Assembly (NCBI GenBank): GCA_963170055.1
Contig: CAUJGJ010000258.1
Span: 3,362,101-3,426,100, forward strand
Reading direction: 5' to 3'
DNA length: 64,000 bases
Source of the DNA: Halisarca cf. caerulea
Lineage: Eukaryota > Porifera > Demospongiae > Chondrillida > Halisarcidae
The notes under the pieces were generated by a model. That model did no database searches. It had not been told where the DNA came from and saw only the letters and a list, made by a program, of their open reading frames with translations. The position numbers and the translations under genes are program-made. How positions within the stretch are numbered: position 1 is the stretch's first letter; every line of letters begins with the position of its first letter. This document shows positions 1-13,700 of the stretch, piece after piece.

Positions 1-475
1 GATTGTCGTAAGATCAAGGAGAAGATCATCGCAGACCAAAGTGATACAATCTCCAAGCTCAAGCAGGTGCTGATGGCTTTTCCAGTTCCCACACATTCAC
101 AAACAACACATTTACACGCGCGCGCGCGCACATACACACACACACACACACACCAAATCTCTTGTTATGCTATCTGCTTGCTGGCAAAGGAATTGGTTGA
201 AAGAGACAAAGAATTTCACTCGGAACTGGACCAGTGCCGACAAGAGAGGAGTGCAGTCCAGGATCACATGGAGGAGATGTCGATGGAGAACCAGGACCTC
301 CAGGTGGGCTTGCCTTGGGTGGTTGGGTTGATGGATGTTGGTGGCTTCGTGTGAGTGTATTCTCTGGGCTCACAGTCTGAAGTGGCTTCTCTGCACTTGA
401 GAAAGGAAGAATTGAAGGAATCCTTGACTGTAGCGGAACATGAGCTGGAGGTTTCCAGAGATAAATACAGGTTAA

Positions 476-557
<82 letters not shown>

Positions 558-1311
558 TGCGTGTGTGTGTGTGTTGTGTGACATTCATGTATGTTTGTGT
601 GTGGGGGTGGAAGGCTTTGTGAAGCTTTATATTACGTTACTCAGAAAATTGAAGACAAGTTTGGAAGAAAGAGCAAGAGCTATCTCTGGTCTTGAAGGGG
701 AAATGAAAAGGATTAAAGCAACTTTTGAAGGAAGAGAACAAAGTTTAACAGAAGAAAAGGATCGGTTGGAAAGCCAGCTAAAGTTAGTATACACACTCTG
801 CACTCCTGTACACCTGTACACCTGTACACCTGTACTCCTGTACATATGTACACATGTACTCCTGTACTCCTGTACACATGTACACCTGTACTCCTGTACA
901 CACGTACTCATGTACACCTGTACACCTGTACACCTATGTTGTGGTTCCTTGTCTTGACACTTTTGTGATGTAGAGTTGTTCAAGAGAGATTTAAGACTTG
1001 CGATGACCACTTCAGGAAGCAACTAGCATTAAAAGAACAGGCATTTCAGGAGAAGCTTCAAGAGGAACTGCAGAAGAAAGATCAAGAGCTAGCACTGGAG
1101 AGAAGCAGGGTAAGATGTGTTGAGGCTGGTTGTACATTAGGATCACAGTGTACACATAGTCTTGCTTGTGTGTCAGGTGGCTAAGACTGAAGGAGAAATG
1201 AGAGACTTACTGAAAGAAGTGTCACTGGAGAAGAAGGCAATGAACCAGAAAATGGCAAAACTATCCCAGGTTCTTGGAGACTTTGAATTGAATGCAACTA
1301 AAACATTATAA
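1..1311 (+). CDS. C-terminal part of a coiled-coil protein (5' end outside the window)
   Basis: Exons open in one continuous frame: about 1-66 (ending ISKLKQ before a GTGCTG donor), about 185-302, 380-470, 642-782, 975-1110 and 1178-1311, ending FELNATKTL and a TAA stop. The protein is almost entirely charged alpha-helical heptad sequence rich in E, K, Q and L (for example KELVERDKEFHSELDQ and RLESQLK), so an elongated coiled-coil scaffold is the safe description. Introns hold a (CT)n/(GT)n tract and a CCTGTACA minisatellite. A centrosomal coiled-coil protein such as LRRCC1 is one possibility, given the neighbouring ciliary genes, but coiled-coil composition alone cannot identify it. The coding end converges on the minus-strand Rab-like gene that ends at 1554. 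Confidence 0.65.
478..574. repeat. (CT)n followed by (GT)n microsatellite
   Basis: About 62 bases of pure CT dinucleotides run into about 34 bases of GT within an intron of the coiled-coil gene. It starts a few bases after the exon end RDKYR. Confidence 0.95.
803..940. repeat. CCTGTACA-type minisatellite
   Basis: About fifteen tandem copies of a roughly 9-base unit (CACCTGTAC / ACTCCTGTA) lie in an intron of the coiled-coil gene. Long reading frames across it on both strands are repeat artefacts. Confidence 0.9.
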
Positions 1312-1553
1312 ATCACATTTCACAATCAATTATTTTTAATGAGTTCTTATATGAACTTTTCAACTCATCTGTAAAACTATTTGCAAAGAGAGAATTAAAT
1401 ATTATGTTATTTTAATAAACAGTAAACAACAGTTAAATGATACAACATTATAACCCAAAATACACACAAAAGAAATTGGGCAGCAAAAATTTACAATGTG
1501 TACAAGAAATAATTGAAATCATTATAATACAATTCAAAAAAGGGGCAATACAG

Positions 1554-2763
1554 TCAGGAGTTGGGCCTGTCATCGTCATCATCATCAACAGCTGTTGGCA
1601 TCTTATGATGCACAGGAAGTGATTCTACATCAAAATGGCTGCCTATATATAAAATGATTGCAAACAGAAATTGTAAGCACAGACACACTCAGTCAATTCT
1701 GTTGTGTATGCTCACATAATTCCTGAAAGACATCTTTTACTTTATTGTTGTCACGAACACTCATCTCAACAAAGAAGCCTCCAACTTCTCTGGCATATGC
1801 CTCTCCTTCTTCCGCAGTGACCTGACAAGTATACAGAATTAGATATGAAGGTTGATTTTAAATTGTTAACAATTATTTCGTCCATGAAAGACAAATAGAA
1901 AGGGATTAGAGAGAAGTTACTCCTCCTAGATAAAAAACGATTGACGTGCCTGCCTTCATGTTATACGACACTGGATGTGCCCGCTATACGACACAAAGAA
2001 CAATTGATGTGTCAATAATGAGCCAGTGGGTTCATGCCATCTCATGAGGTTGAGTTGTGCAATATTCCAACCCTCTTGCATCACAGAGAGAGGGGGGAAC
2101 TCACCTGCCTCTGATCAGACATGTCCAACTTGTTACCCACCACACCCACAACCACGCTTGCAGCAATACAGCTGTTGACCTCCTTCAGCCATGCCTTCAT
2201 GTTATCAAACGAGTGTGTGTCAGTGATGTCATACACTCCAATAGCACCTCGTGAACCAGACAGAATGGACCGAGATAAAACTCGATTCTGAACAAACAAT
2301 GAATAAGAAAATGTAGTACCTTCCTAACATGGTAATACCTATACACACGGCATGCGTGTCCAGACCTTCTCGTTTCCACCAATGTCGAATATCTTCATAA
2401 GGATGGTACACCCCTTGACTTCGGTCCTCTTGGAGAAGTACTTCAACCTGCCAGGACATACAAGAGATGGTGTGACAGTCATACGTATACAGACAAGCAT
2501 TCCCTGATCGTGAACAGAGAAAGGCACTAGATCTAGAGTTGTAGCATACCCGACGGTTGGGCTTTCAGTTAAGGAAAACTGTCCAGAGCAGTAGCGTTCT
2601 GCCAGGCAGGTCTTTCCAACTCCGTTACTCTTCAATTGTAAGACAAAGGAGAAACGATTCGGTATTTGAATTTACAAATATAAACACTCGTTCACCACAC
2701 AACTTCTAGTTCTCCTTGCGCTTACCCCGACCAGGCAGATTTTCGCTTCTCGTGCGGCCATGT
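1554..2763 (-). CDS. Divergent Rab-family small GTPase without prenylation cysteines
   Basis: Six exons read from 2763 down. MAAREAKICLVG joins SNGVGKT, an intact P-loop. Then come the PTVG switch I region, a G3 motif reading DIGGNEK instead of DTAGQE, YDITDTHSFDNMKAW, the G4 motif GNKLDM, and a G5-region block VEMSVRDNN where SAK is expected. A last small exon (about 1554-1632) continues in phase 1 to SHFDVESLP and an acidic tail DDDDDDRPNS. The exon boundaries match those of the Rab gene next door (3088-4183), so the two are tandem duplicates. The catalytic glutamine is replaced by asparagine, the switch II Thr-Ala pair is changed, and no C-terminal cysteine remains, so it probably is not prenylated like a normal Rab and may hydrolyse GTP poorly. 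Those last two statements are inference. Small GTPase identity is firm; the subfamily is not. Confidence 0.75.
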
Positions 2764-3087
2764 TGACAAGGGGAACACCCTTCAGACGCCATTTTATCAT
2801 GTCACTGCCCATTGAGCAGTAGTCTCACGGCGCAAGACCACTTCCCCTCGCTTAGTAGTCCAGATCCGGTGCATTAATTATCTTCTCCAAGTTTTACTGA
2901 ACAAAATCATACGTAAAATCTCAAAACATTATTTCATTCAAACTCACACACACAGACAGGGATAGCTGTCTTTACTATGTATAAATTAAATAAAATGCCA
3001 TGCAAAGAAAGACAGCAAGAACCTATACAACACAGAATGCTACGGTGTCACAACGTACAAAGAACAAGAAAACTCAGGGTTGAAGCT
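2764..3087. other. Intergenic spacer between the two tandem Rab genes
   Basis: This 324-bp stretch holds the presumed promoter of the downstream Rab-like gene (start codon at 2763) and the 3' flank of the next gene. I see no exon, no strong repeat and no RNA gene in it. Confidence 0.6.
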
Positions 3088-3500
3088 CTACCTGCATTGG
3101 CAGACTTGTCTGCGTTCACTTTCTGTATACACACTGGCTGGTCTTATAGTGCCTACACTCGCGGTCTCTACCAAGAGCTGCTCCAGAGGCAGACGACGTC
3201 CTTAGGAGGATGAAAGAAATACATCAATCATGCTAGTTCTGATGGTGGTAATGGTGATGGGTGATGACAATAGGTTGAGGCAATGGTTGAAGTGGTGGAG
3301 ATAGTTATCATGGCCACAGTGGTAGTGGTGGTGGTATAGCAATGGACATACCTATTTCCTCAAACAGCTGTTCTATGTTCTCACCAGACTTGGCACTTGT
3401 TTCAAAGAAGATGGCATCAATTGAATCTGCATAAGCCTTGCCCATATCAGTGTTAATCTGCATCATTAGATGTACGTACATACATACATGTGTATTTAGT

Positions 3501-3562
<62 letters not shown>

Positions 3563-4183
3563 CCCGACTCTCTTCCATATCACATTTGTTCCCCACCACA
3601 GCTAGTGTTATTCCTGGTGATGCTAATCGCTTCAGCTCCTGTATCCAACCTTTCATCTTCTCAAAGGACTCGGGATCTGTTATGTCATATACAATAACAG
3701 CAGCTGCAGCTCCTCTGTAGTACATTGGGGCTAGGCTGCGGTACTGAAGAGTGAGGCAGGATGATATTACATTGTAAAAGGAAAACTTGAACATTGCATA
3801 CACACACACAAACTCACTTTCTCTTGACCTGCTGTATCCCATATGTGGAAAAGAATATTCTTCTCATCGATCTCAACTCTTTTAGAAGAGAACGACGCCC
3901 TACAATGCAAAAAGGTAAGAACTCTGATAACCATGGCACAAAAGATCCCACGGCTTTTACTTACCCGACTGTCGGGATTTCAAATTCTGAAAATTTGTCA
4001 TGTACAAAACGATACGCTATACATGTCTTGCCAACACCACCTTGCTATACAAAGAAGACATGATACATGATCCACTCAAGTCTCACTCGTCTCAGAAAAG
4101 AAAGAACTAGGACTAGCTTTCAGTCCCAGCTCACTGGAAGAACTCACCCCCAGAAAGCACAACTTAATCTCATGTAAAGCCAT
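3088..4183 (-). CDS. Rab5/Rab22/Rab31-like small GTPase
   Basis: Exons read downward from 4183. [12 protein letters not shown] joins [14 protein letters not shown] (P-loop). Then follow [14 protein letters not shown] (canonical G3), [15 protein letters not shown] and YDIT (Rab signature), GNKCDM (G4) and [10 protein letters not shown] (G5). A last exon in phase 1 after LFEEI reads GRRLPLEQ and ends VCQCR followed by TAG. The YYRGAAAA block and order of motifs are those of the Rab5/22/31 endosomal group, so a role in membrane traffic is likely. The tail has two cysteines spaced C-x-C but with one residue after them, a slightly unusual geranylgeranylation signal. The intron after EESRE starts directly with a (GT)n tract. 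It is the canonical partner of the divergent duplicate at 1554-2763. Confidence 0.88.
3506..3561. repeat. (CA)n microsatellite abutting a splice donor
   Basis: About 28 CA units. On the minus strand these are GT units that begin exactly at the donor of the Rab gene exon ending EESRE. Confidence 0.95.
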
Positions 4184-4311
4184 GCTTTTGGCACAATGAT
4201 ATAAGCGCGGTAAGGTTCTAAGGACAAGTTTATCAGTTGATTCGATTACGTAAACACTTCTCGACGGCCATTTTCCCTTAATTTTCGTATAATACTCCGG
4301 TACAAATGACG

Positions 4312-4873
4312 TCATGTGGGTGGAGATGCGTAGGTGGAGTCAATGACAAAATATTTACTGTCTTTTGTCAAAGAAAGAGGAGATGTGTAGTGCTTTAGGT
4401 ACCCAGTAGACGCAGTCCACGTTGCTACAGGCTCATTTTTCTTTGGCTTAGTCATTGAGGAAAGCTCTTCCAATTGCTGGCAAACTTGCTCTACTTGGTT
4501 CTTCCCTTCTTCTTCGGGTGCAAAAGGATCGATGACTTGTGTCTTCAAGGGGACAGTCAACCATGAACTGTTCAACTTAACATGTTCTGTAATGTACTTG
4601 GAATGCAGTCTGTCAGCTCCTGTTAGTGAGGCTATAAACAAACACACAGGAAGAGGGTCAATACTACTACAGGCAATGGTGCTCTAAATCTATCCAAACA
4701 TACGTACAGTACACAGTGCCTGTGATGACACTAAAAGACACCTTTATGTGATGCATGAACAGCATGTACACACAGTGCATCATCCACATCATGTATATAT
4801 ACACACATGCATACATAAAACATACCCACATGCCCACATGCACACATTCATTTGTGTGTAAACACATGTGTGT

Positions 4874-4931
<58 letters not shown>

Positions 4932-4967
4932 ACACACACACACATACACACACACACACACACACAT

Positions 4968-5029
<62 letters not shown>

Positions 5030-8000
5030 GCTGCAGTATTGGTTCACTGACAACTCACCTAAAGCAAGTGTTGTCTCTCGCTGTGGATGACACCTGCTGC
5101 AGTGTGTCTCTCCAAGGCGGACTATCCCAGTGTATCTAGTGCACACAGAGCGGAGTGACCAAACACCCAACATCCATCACACAAGTCTTGTCTTACCTCT
5201 GCACCTTGGGGAGTCTTAGAATAGTGTTCTTTGGTCTTCCGTCCTCTATATCTATGTCTTCAACAGCAACTGGTGTTGGCGGCTTCTGAGCAGCTAGCCT
5301 GCAGGGCAGGAGATGTGGTCAACACACTTCATTGTATCAGGTGGTAATGAAGGTTTGGTCACTAAGAAATGTACATACCTCCTCTTGTGCTCTTCTTCAA
5401 GATAAAACTGGATGACTTTGATTGGGTCACAAGTATCAAAGGTCAGATCTACAGAGATCGGATCATGGCAGCTGCATTGCCTACTTGTGTGTGCTCGTGT
5501 ATAGAAGACAGTCTTCTTACCCTTCAGTTTCTCCTGGTCAGCACTTTTACCCTTCACTCCCTGTTGGGTGATCTTGGAACCAGGGGGCTTCCCCTTCCTG
5601 TATACACAACAGTATACATAGCTCAACCACATTTGGTGAAGAAAGAGAGTTGGCTCAAGGCAGCCAACAGAACACACACAAAATGCTCACTTTATCTTCT
5701 TCTGTTTTGCCTCCTCAAGTGCAAATGCCCACTCCCTCAACCACTGGCAACAAGAGGTGTATGGCTCTGTTCCTCCCCCCAGGTCCCACCCTCCGAGGAG
5801 CTCACTCAAGTAGTTGTGACTGTCAATTAGTCCATGGCTCTTTAGGTAGTGCACTACAAGATGGCTGCATAGAGAACAAGATGACTGCATGCATAGAGAA
5901 CAAGATGGTTGTATAGTGAACAAGATGGCTGCATAGAGAACAAGATGGCTGCATAGACAACAAGATGGCTGCATAGACAACAAGATGGCTGCATAGACAA
6001 CAAGATGGCTGCATAGACAACAAGATGGCTGCATAGAGAACAAGCTACATAGGTACGTAGGTACCTATGTAGCTTGTTCTGTATGCAGCCATCTTGTTCT
6101 CTATAGGTTGTAGGTACCCATTGTATTCGTCATAGAGGCACAATTTTACACTAGATAGCACACACACACACACACACACACGAACATCACATCTGGTTCT
6201 CCACTGATAGCAAATGACATCAGAAGGGCCACAAAACGAGGAGACATGAACCTCCCAGCAAAGAGGTACTTGAAGGCTGATAGTACAAACTTCTTATCTT
6301 CTCTAATGTTGCAGTTAGGAGGAGGTGGACCCAAGAGGTATTGGAACAGCATTTGGCAAAACTTGTCACTTTCCGTCCAAAGTATGTCCCTCTGCTTATG
6401 CAACAACATGACAGCCTAAATGTGCATGCACATACATAACTAGCAAGTCAACACCATCCCTCCCCCTTCTCACTACTGTGCCAGCTCGGCTTACCTCGGC
6501 AATATCAGCCTTGAGTGTGCTGTCAGTGGATTGTGGTATGCAGGTCAAGATGGTGTTTGTGAAGGACGAGACGGACCACGGCTTGGGGAAGGTCTGTGGA
6601 CAGGAAACAGATGTCATGTTTGATGAGTAGTCAGAGACAGTGCCAATGGAGATGGACCTCCTACCTTAGACGTTGCACCAGGAAAGAACTGGTCAAACCA
6701 GACTTGACCAATAAACTGGGAGATGTAGGGGGGGAGGGGTGTTGGGGGAGGAGTGGCTATCTTCGGAGGGGGTGGAGTAGGAGTCCTTGGAGGAGGTGTG
6801 GGGGTCCTGGGTGGTCTGGAGAACACCAATGCACCTCACACCCTCGTTACCACCCAATGTACTCACACCCTCGTTACCACCCAATGCACTCACACCCTCG
6901 TTACCACCTCAGTACTATGGTACACATTGCATAGCTTACGGTGGAGTGGGGGGCTTTGGAGGAGGCCTTGAGATGAGCTTCTCCACTTTCATCTGTGTCC
7001 TGACAGGTTGCTGATTTGGAGGGAGGGGGTGGGGAAGGAGGGGGAGGTAGGAGCGGGGGCGGTAGAAGAGGGGGTGGGGAAGGAGGGGGGAGGTAAAAGA
7101 AGGGGTGGGGAAGGAGGGGGGAGGTAGGAGAGGGGGCGGTAAGAGAGGGAGCGGTAGGAGAGGGGGCAGTAGTTAGTATACGTAAATACAAGAGTGAGGT
7201 AGAGTGCTCTTACTGGAGGTGTTGGAGGTGGGGTGGGGGAAGGAGTGGGTGTGTACTCCTCTTCACTCTCTTCAAACTCCTTGTCTAAGAAACCTCTCAT
7301 CTTGTTCATGAAGTCGTTATCTCCTTCCTCTTCCTCCTCTTCTACCTCGGTCTGCCCCTGCAGGTAGAGTCCCATCTGTGAGGTTGGTACAACACACAAC
7401 ATAGGCTTCACAAGGCCACATCACACACCCTCTTCCTGGCAGCCATTGCAGCTATCTCCTCTTCTGATAATCCACTCGGCTCCCAGTCTCTGGCTAAATC
7501 CTGATCTGCCTGATTCTTCCTCAGCTGTTGGAGGATAACAGAGTTAGGAAGGAGGCCATCAGGGGCAACAGGGTAAGGTGGATCGAAGGATGAGAGAGGA
7601 GGGAAGAAGCATCGACGTGGTCCCTTCTTGTAAGGATCCTCTGCAGTAGAGATAGTAGTTCAACACCAAACACAAGACAACAACAACTTCAGAACTTACC
7701 ATGTAAAGATTGGAGCACTCTGTCCTCCTTGGGGAACTGTGGACAAGACCCAGGGATCAACAACACAGTCAACACACGTCAGCAGTGACACCAGTTGACA
7801 CATATCAGCAGTGACATCAGTCAACACAAGTCAGCAGTAACGTTAACAACAGTTGACACATTCTATCAGTAAGCAGTGAGGAAAACCTGTAGACTTATCC
7901 TCTGAAATGGCAGAACAAGGCTCATCAGCTCTCTCCACATCTGCTTACGTCCCTTCCCCTTGACTTCACCACTGCGCTGTTTGACAGGAGGGAATTCCCC

Positions 8001-10730
8001 ATCCCTTATCTTTCGTAGTTCCTCTTCTCTTTCTTTCACACGAGTCACAAACTGAAAGAAACCATCACAACAGCCTACCATTACTAACAAAGTTGACCAG
8101 TAGTTGCACTATGGTGAATACACACGAGCATGCAATTACTCACTTTGGCCTTGTCCCCTGCAGCTTGCTTCATCATAAGCTCCTCCTCCTCTGACAACCC
8201 ACCGCGATAACTGTACCTGCAGAGCTCAGTAAGTCAGAGGAGCAAAGACAGACTATGCACAGATATCCACTAACTGGCTAGGCAGTTTCCTTGGCTTAAG
8301 CAGCCTCTCTTTGTCCTCAGCATAGAGGGTCTCTACGTCGATAGTGAAAGAAATCTGATCCTCTTTCTTTGACTTAGGGAAGGATAGCGCCACCACTAGA
8401 GTTTGGTAGCTGTTGCTGAGATCTGTAAAGATCACATGACCACACACTCGATGCAAGCAGACTTGGCAGAGAAGGAACTCAGTGCAAACATTACAGACAA
8501 CTCACATGAGGTGTATGGGATCTGGTGTAGGTGGCACAGGTTTCCGAGGACTAGATCACCTTGTGGGGAGCTAAAGACCACACCCTCAGGAGGTGTGGTT
8601 AGTTGGATGATCCTGCAGGTACCAAGTATTGACTGTATCACATAACTAATCACATGACTGGTCACATGACTATATATCCCTATAAATGTCCCACATCCCA
8701 CCACACTATGACTGACTTGATGGGCTGGTTGTTCCGGTCCCACACACGCACAGTGCAGTCCTCAGAACCAGATACAAACAGTCCAAGCTTCTCAATGCAG
8801 TGTAGACTGGTAATGGTGCTGGTGTGGGCCATAGAAGTGGACTGACTATACCTCTCTATAGGAATAGAACAAACATTAGATATAACACTAGACACACCCA
8901 CACCAGTGGACACACCCACATCAGCACACACCCACACACATCAGTAGACACCCTCTTCCAGGGACTGACCTCTCTGCTCTATGTCGTACATGGTGATGGA
9001 GTAAGTGGCCGATTGATGGTCGTTGGCTGCTATGCACAGCCTATTGGAGGTGCGGCAGACTAGGCTGGGTACACTGTCTGCTTCAAACCGCATCACTTCA
9101 GACAAGGCATCTTCCTTAGCATGTGGGTAGATCTCCCAAAGGGACACCTCACAATCTGTGTACGAATACACAATTACATACACTGTTCAGATGTGTACAG
9201 GTGTATTTCCGTGTATACGCAGGTCCAATGTACACATGTGCAGGTATGCATGTATGTCTGAGTGTGTACAAGTATCTACATATGTATGTACATAAAATAT
9301 AACAGGCACACAGTGGAAACAGGTACACAGTGGAAACAGGTACACAGTGGACACAGGCACACAGTGGACACAGGCACACAGTGGAAACAGGTACACAGTG
9401 GACACAGGCACACAGTGGAAACAGGCACACAGTGGACACAGGCACACAGTGGAAACAGGTACACAGTGGAAACAGGCACACAGTGGACACAGGCACACAG
9501 TGGACACAGGCACACAGTGGACACAGGCACACAGTGGACACAGGCACACAGTGGAAACAGGTACACAGTGGACACAGGCACACAGTGGACACAGGCACAC
9601 AGTGGAAACAGGTACACAGTGGACACAGGCACACAGTGGAAACAGGCACACAGTGGACACAGGCACACAGTGGAAACAGGTACACAGTGGAAACAGGCAC
9701 ACAGTGGACACAGGCACACAGTGGAAACAGGCACACAGTGGACACAGGCACACAGTGGACACAGGCACACAGTGGACACAGGCACACAGTGGACACAGGC
9801 ACACAGTGGACACAGGCACACAGTGGAAACAGGTACACAGTGGACACAGGCACACAGTGGACACAGGCACACAGTGGAAACAGGTACACAGTGGACACAG
9901 GCACACAGTGGAAACAGGTACACAGTGGAAACAGGCACACAGTGGACACAGGCACACAGTGGAAACAGGTACACAGTGGACACAGGCACACAGTGGACAC
10001 AGGCACACAGTGGACACAGGCACACAGTGGACACAGGCACACAGTGGACACAGGCACACAGTGGAAACAGGTACACAGTGGACACAGGCACACAGTGGAC
10101 ACAGGCACACAGTGGAAACAGGTACACAGTGGACACAGGCACACAGTGGAAACAGGTACACAGTGGACACAGGCACACAGTGGAAACAGGCACACAGTGG
10201 ACACAGGTACACAGTGGAAACAGGCACACAGTGGACACAGGTACACAGTGGACACAGGCACACAGTGGAAACAGGTACACAGTGGACACAGGCACACAGT
10301 GGAAACGTGTACAGTACATGAAGTGCGATCATGTACTAGTGAGCACAGATGCACAGACACCACAGCGTGGCCTCGATCTACAGCCAACACAATGGACCAC
10401 TCACTATTGGATGTGGTCACAACAAGGTTGCTGTCCTCTAGGCAGGTGATGGTGCGTACGGGTCCACAGTGAGAGCGCACCATTTGGTCAATGCATCCCT
10501 TCTCGATGTCCAGTAGTCCAAACTGTCCACTTGAAGTGCCGACAAGAACCAGGATGGTACTCAGAAAGAGGTCCTCCACCGCCTTCTTCTTGTAAGAGGG
10601 AACAAGCTCATTTGCTTCAACAGCCACAGACAACCACTTGTCCTTGGACATAGCATGCTGCATGGATTCCTGGAGCAAGTGCACATGAGGAACTGGTACA
10701 TAAATACACATACGTACTTACATGTAAGTG

Positions 10731-10784
<54 letters not shown>

Positions 10785-13700
10785 GTATGTATGTGTGTGT
10801 GTGTAGATATTCATGCAAGTGAATATTTAGAATAGACAATCTTCTTCACTACTAATGAGGTGCAATGATGTCCTCACCTCATCCATGACAGACTGGAACA
10901 GACCTAAACATGTGCACCCACCTACAGAGGGAGGGGAGGAGGGGAGGGGAGGAGGGGAGGAGGGCAGAGGAGGGATGGGAGAGGGAGGGGAGGAGGGGAG
11001 GGGAAGCGAGAGCAAGTGAAGGTATGTAGATAGATATTAGATAGCACAGAAGTTTAGCTCCAGTAGGTGTGGCTAGGGGTGTGTGTCTTATGTATTGGAT
11101 AGCTCCAGTAGGTGTGGCCAGGGGTGTGTGCCTTATGTATTGGATAGCTCCCGTAGGTGTGGCCAGGGGTGTGTGCCTTATGTATTGGATAGCTCCGTTA
11201 GGTGTGGCCAGGGGTGTGTGCCTTATGTATTGGATAGGCTAACATATGACCACCCATCCTTCACCTAGCTCCTCTTTGCTCCATTGAGAGACCAGCCGAC
11301 AGGGGTTACTCTTGGTGGACCACAGACGAACAGCATCATCCGAACAGGAGACCAGGAGGAGGTCCTTTGCTGGGAGGACAACCAGGTCTTCAACAGTCAC
11401 ATCCGCTGGGTTGAGAGCAGTGGTTAGGACATGCCCACCCACCGGAGATACCATACGCACAGTGGAATCATCACAGCACGCAACCACCCTAGAGGGGAAC
11501 TGCAAGAGAACACACTTGTATTCAACCACTGTGGGTGATGCATGTCTGTGTGCACATTAGTATCTACACACACTGGACGTTAGCAAAGTGCCTACCCTTG
11601 GGTGACTTGTCACGGTTAGCTTCTGAGCTGTAGACCTAGTGGAGCAGAACACATAGTGTAGCATTTTACTGCAGCAGAGGACAGGGTAGACCCCATGACA
11701 GGGTAGGGACTCACCACAGATAGGTGTAAGTAGACATGATGTGCTGAACTCTCCAAAAGAATATTTGACTGTCTGAACGTGAGAGGAACTTCATCTGCTC
11801 TGGGACTGAGCAAACTTGGACAACGGGAATTTCATGAACCAGCCTGAAGACATATCACAGAAGAGTGGGAGGGGCACATTAGGAGATAGGGTAATTGAGA
11901 GAGGTGCCCACATGGGGTGAATGTAAGAGCTGGTGGGTGTGGTGGGTGCGTATGGCGTAGTAAGCACATTCAATGGCCAAAGGTGATGTTAGGAGATGCT
12001 GTCGAGTCAAGTGTAGTGCTGTCTCTCTCTACACCTTCCATGTACTGTAGGTAAGTCAACTGACCGTTCTGTCTCATCCATTGTCTCTAGGTTCCAGACT
12101 CTGACAGTTGTGTCGACAGATGATGACATGATGTAGGGGCCAGTGGGGAAGGTGGAAAGGGAGGTGACAGGGCCGAGGTGGCCCACAAAGCTTGCAACCA
12201 GGTCCCACGAAGAGTTCCACACACAAACTACACACAAAAACATTCCCCATATTCACAGAGACCACTTAAAACAGTGAGTAATAGCTAACTTGTCCCATCT
12301 TTGGCTCCAGTAAGGAGACACCAGAGTGGTCTGAAGTAGTTGATACTGCAGGAATAGTGTTACAGTCACATGACTCAGGAGTGTAGGTATCCTGCATCTC
12401 TCCATGCTTACCAGGTGATGGGTGTGGTGTGGAGATTAACCAGGTTAGCCAGGATCTCCCCTGACATGAGGTAGTGTACTCGCACTCCATTCCCCACAAC
12501 AGAGAAGCACCGCTGAGCCTTTCCAGGAACCTGCTCAAAGTGGACCATTGTGACCAAATCGGAAGGAGACAGCCCTTCCTGGAATGAACGTAACACACAT
12601 TATGTTAGCTACCAGTCACTGCTATCAGTCACTGCTATCAGTCACTGCTATCAGTCACTGCTAGCATTTATCATGTGAACTGAGATGAAACAACTCACAT
12701 TGATTGGAGCTCGTGGGGACATAGTCTTGCCTGCTTTACGGAATAGCCACGTCTACAGAACAACAGAAGTTAAGGCCTGGCAAAATTGATTCCCAGTTTA
12801 TCGTCAAGCCTTCTAAATTATAGCATGAGGGAGGGCGGTCATTTTTCATTATTCATTTGTATTGAAATGCACTTATTATGTATTACATACATATTTGTAC
12901 ACTTTGATCATTATAAAACCTTCAAGTTAATACAAACAATAAAAATGAAACAAATAAGGGTATATCCGAGGGTATATCATTAATTTTGTTTTAAAACTAT
13001 AATACCGTAAGGGTAGAAATTTTCGCGTTTTTCGCGAGTCATTCCAAACCCGCGAATATTAATCCTAGGCACAAAGTGCAACGGTAGAGGGTTTAACACA
13101 TGGCTCGATACGAGGTTAAGAGCGACGTTGTTTAAGTAGTTGAGTCCCATTGGAAGCGATATCCCTTCTGATTCGGTCTATATGATCTTGTTCGATCGTT
13201 TCTTTTCAGCTTACCTCCGAAACAAGTTATTATATTAATTTGTTTAGAGGAATTGGAATAAGAAAAGACGAGTATGAGAAAGTATCGCAGACGAACAGTT
13301 GGAGATCAAGCGATTGGTTAGTGATCACAGGGTAGCTAAAACTCTTCGATGTAGGATTTTAAGGCCGGATAAAAACTCTTCGCAGTAACGATTACTGGTT
13401 TGTTTCTCGCATTACAGCATTAGCTGGCTGTAATCTAGCTCTACTTCTGAATAACTGTCCTCTAACTGCACTCGTCGATAGAATAGAAGGTTGCCATAAC
13501 TTCGATGTTCTTCGAACGTTTTTCTGCGCAGCCCATGTGTCCCACAAATGATATTCATGTGATACCTTTGGCTGGGGACGCGAAATTTAATACCCGCGAA
13601 AATTTCACAATAAAGGAAATTTTGGGATTCGCGAAAATTTGAACCCTCGAAATTTTCTACCCATACGGTACATGTACAACTACACATACATATTTAAATC

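Noticed and set aside
9149..10711. Reading frames of 320-520 codons, Cys/Pro/Val- or Thr/Gln/Trp-rich, on both strands
   Set aside because: They are translations of the 17-bp minisatellite, open in many frames at once. Real WDR97-like exons flank them with good splice sites.
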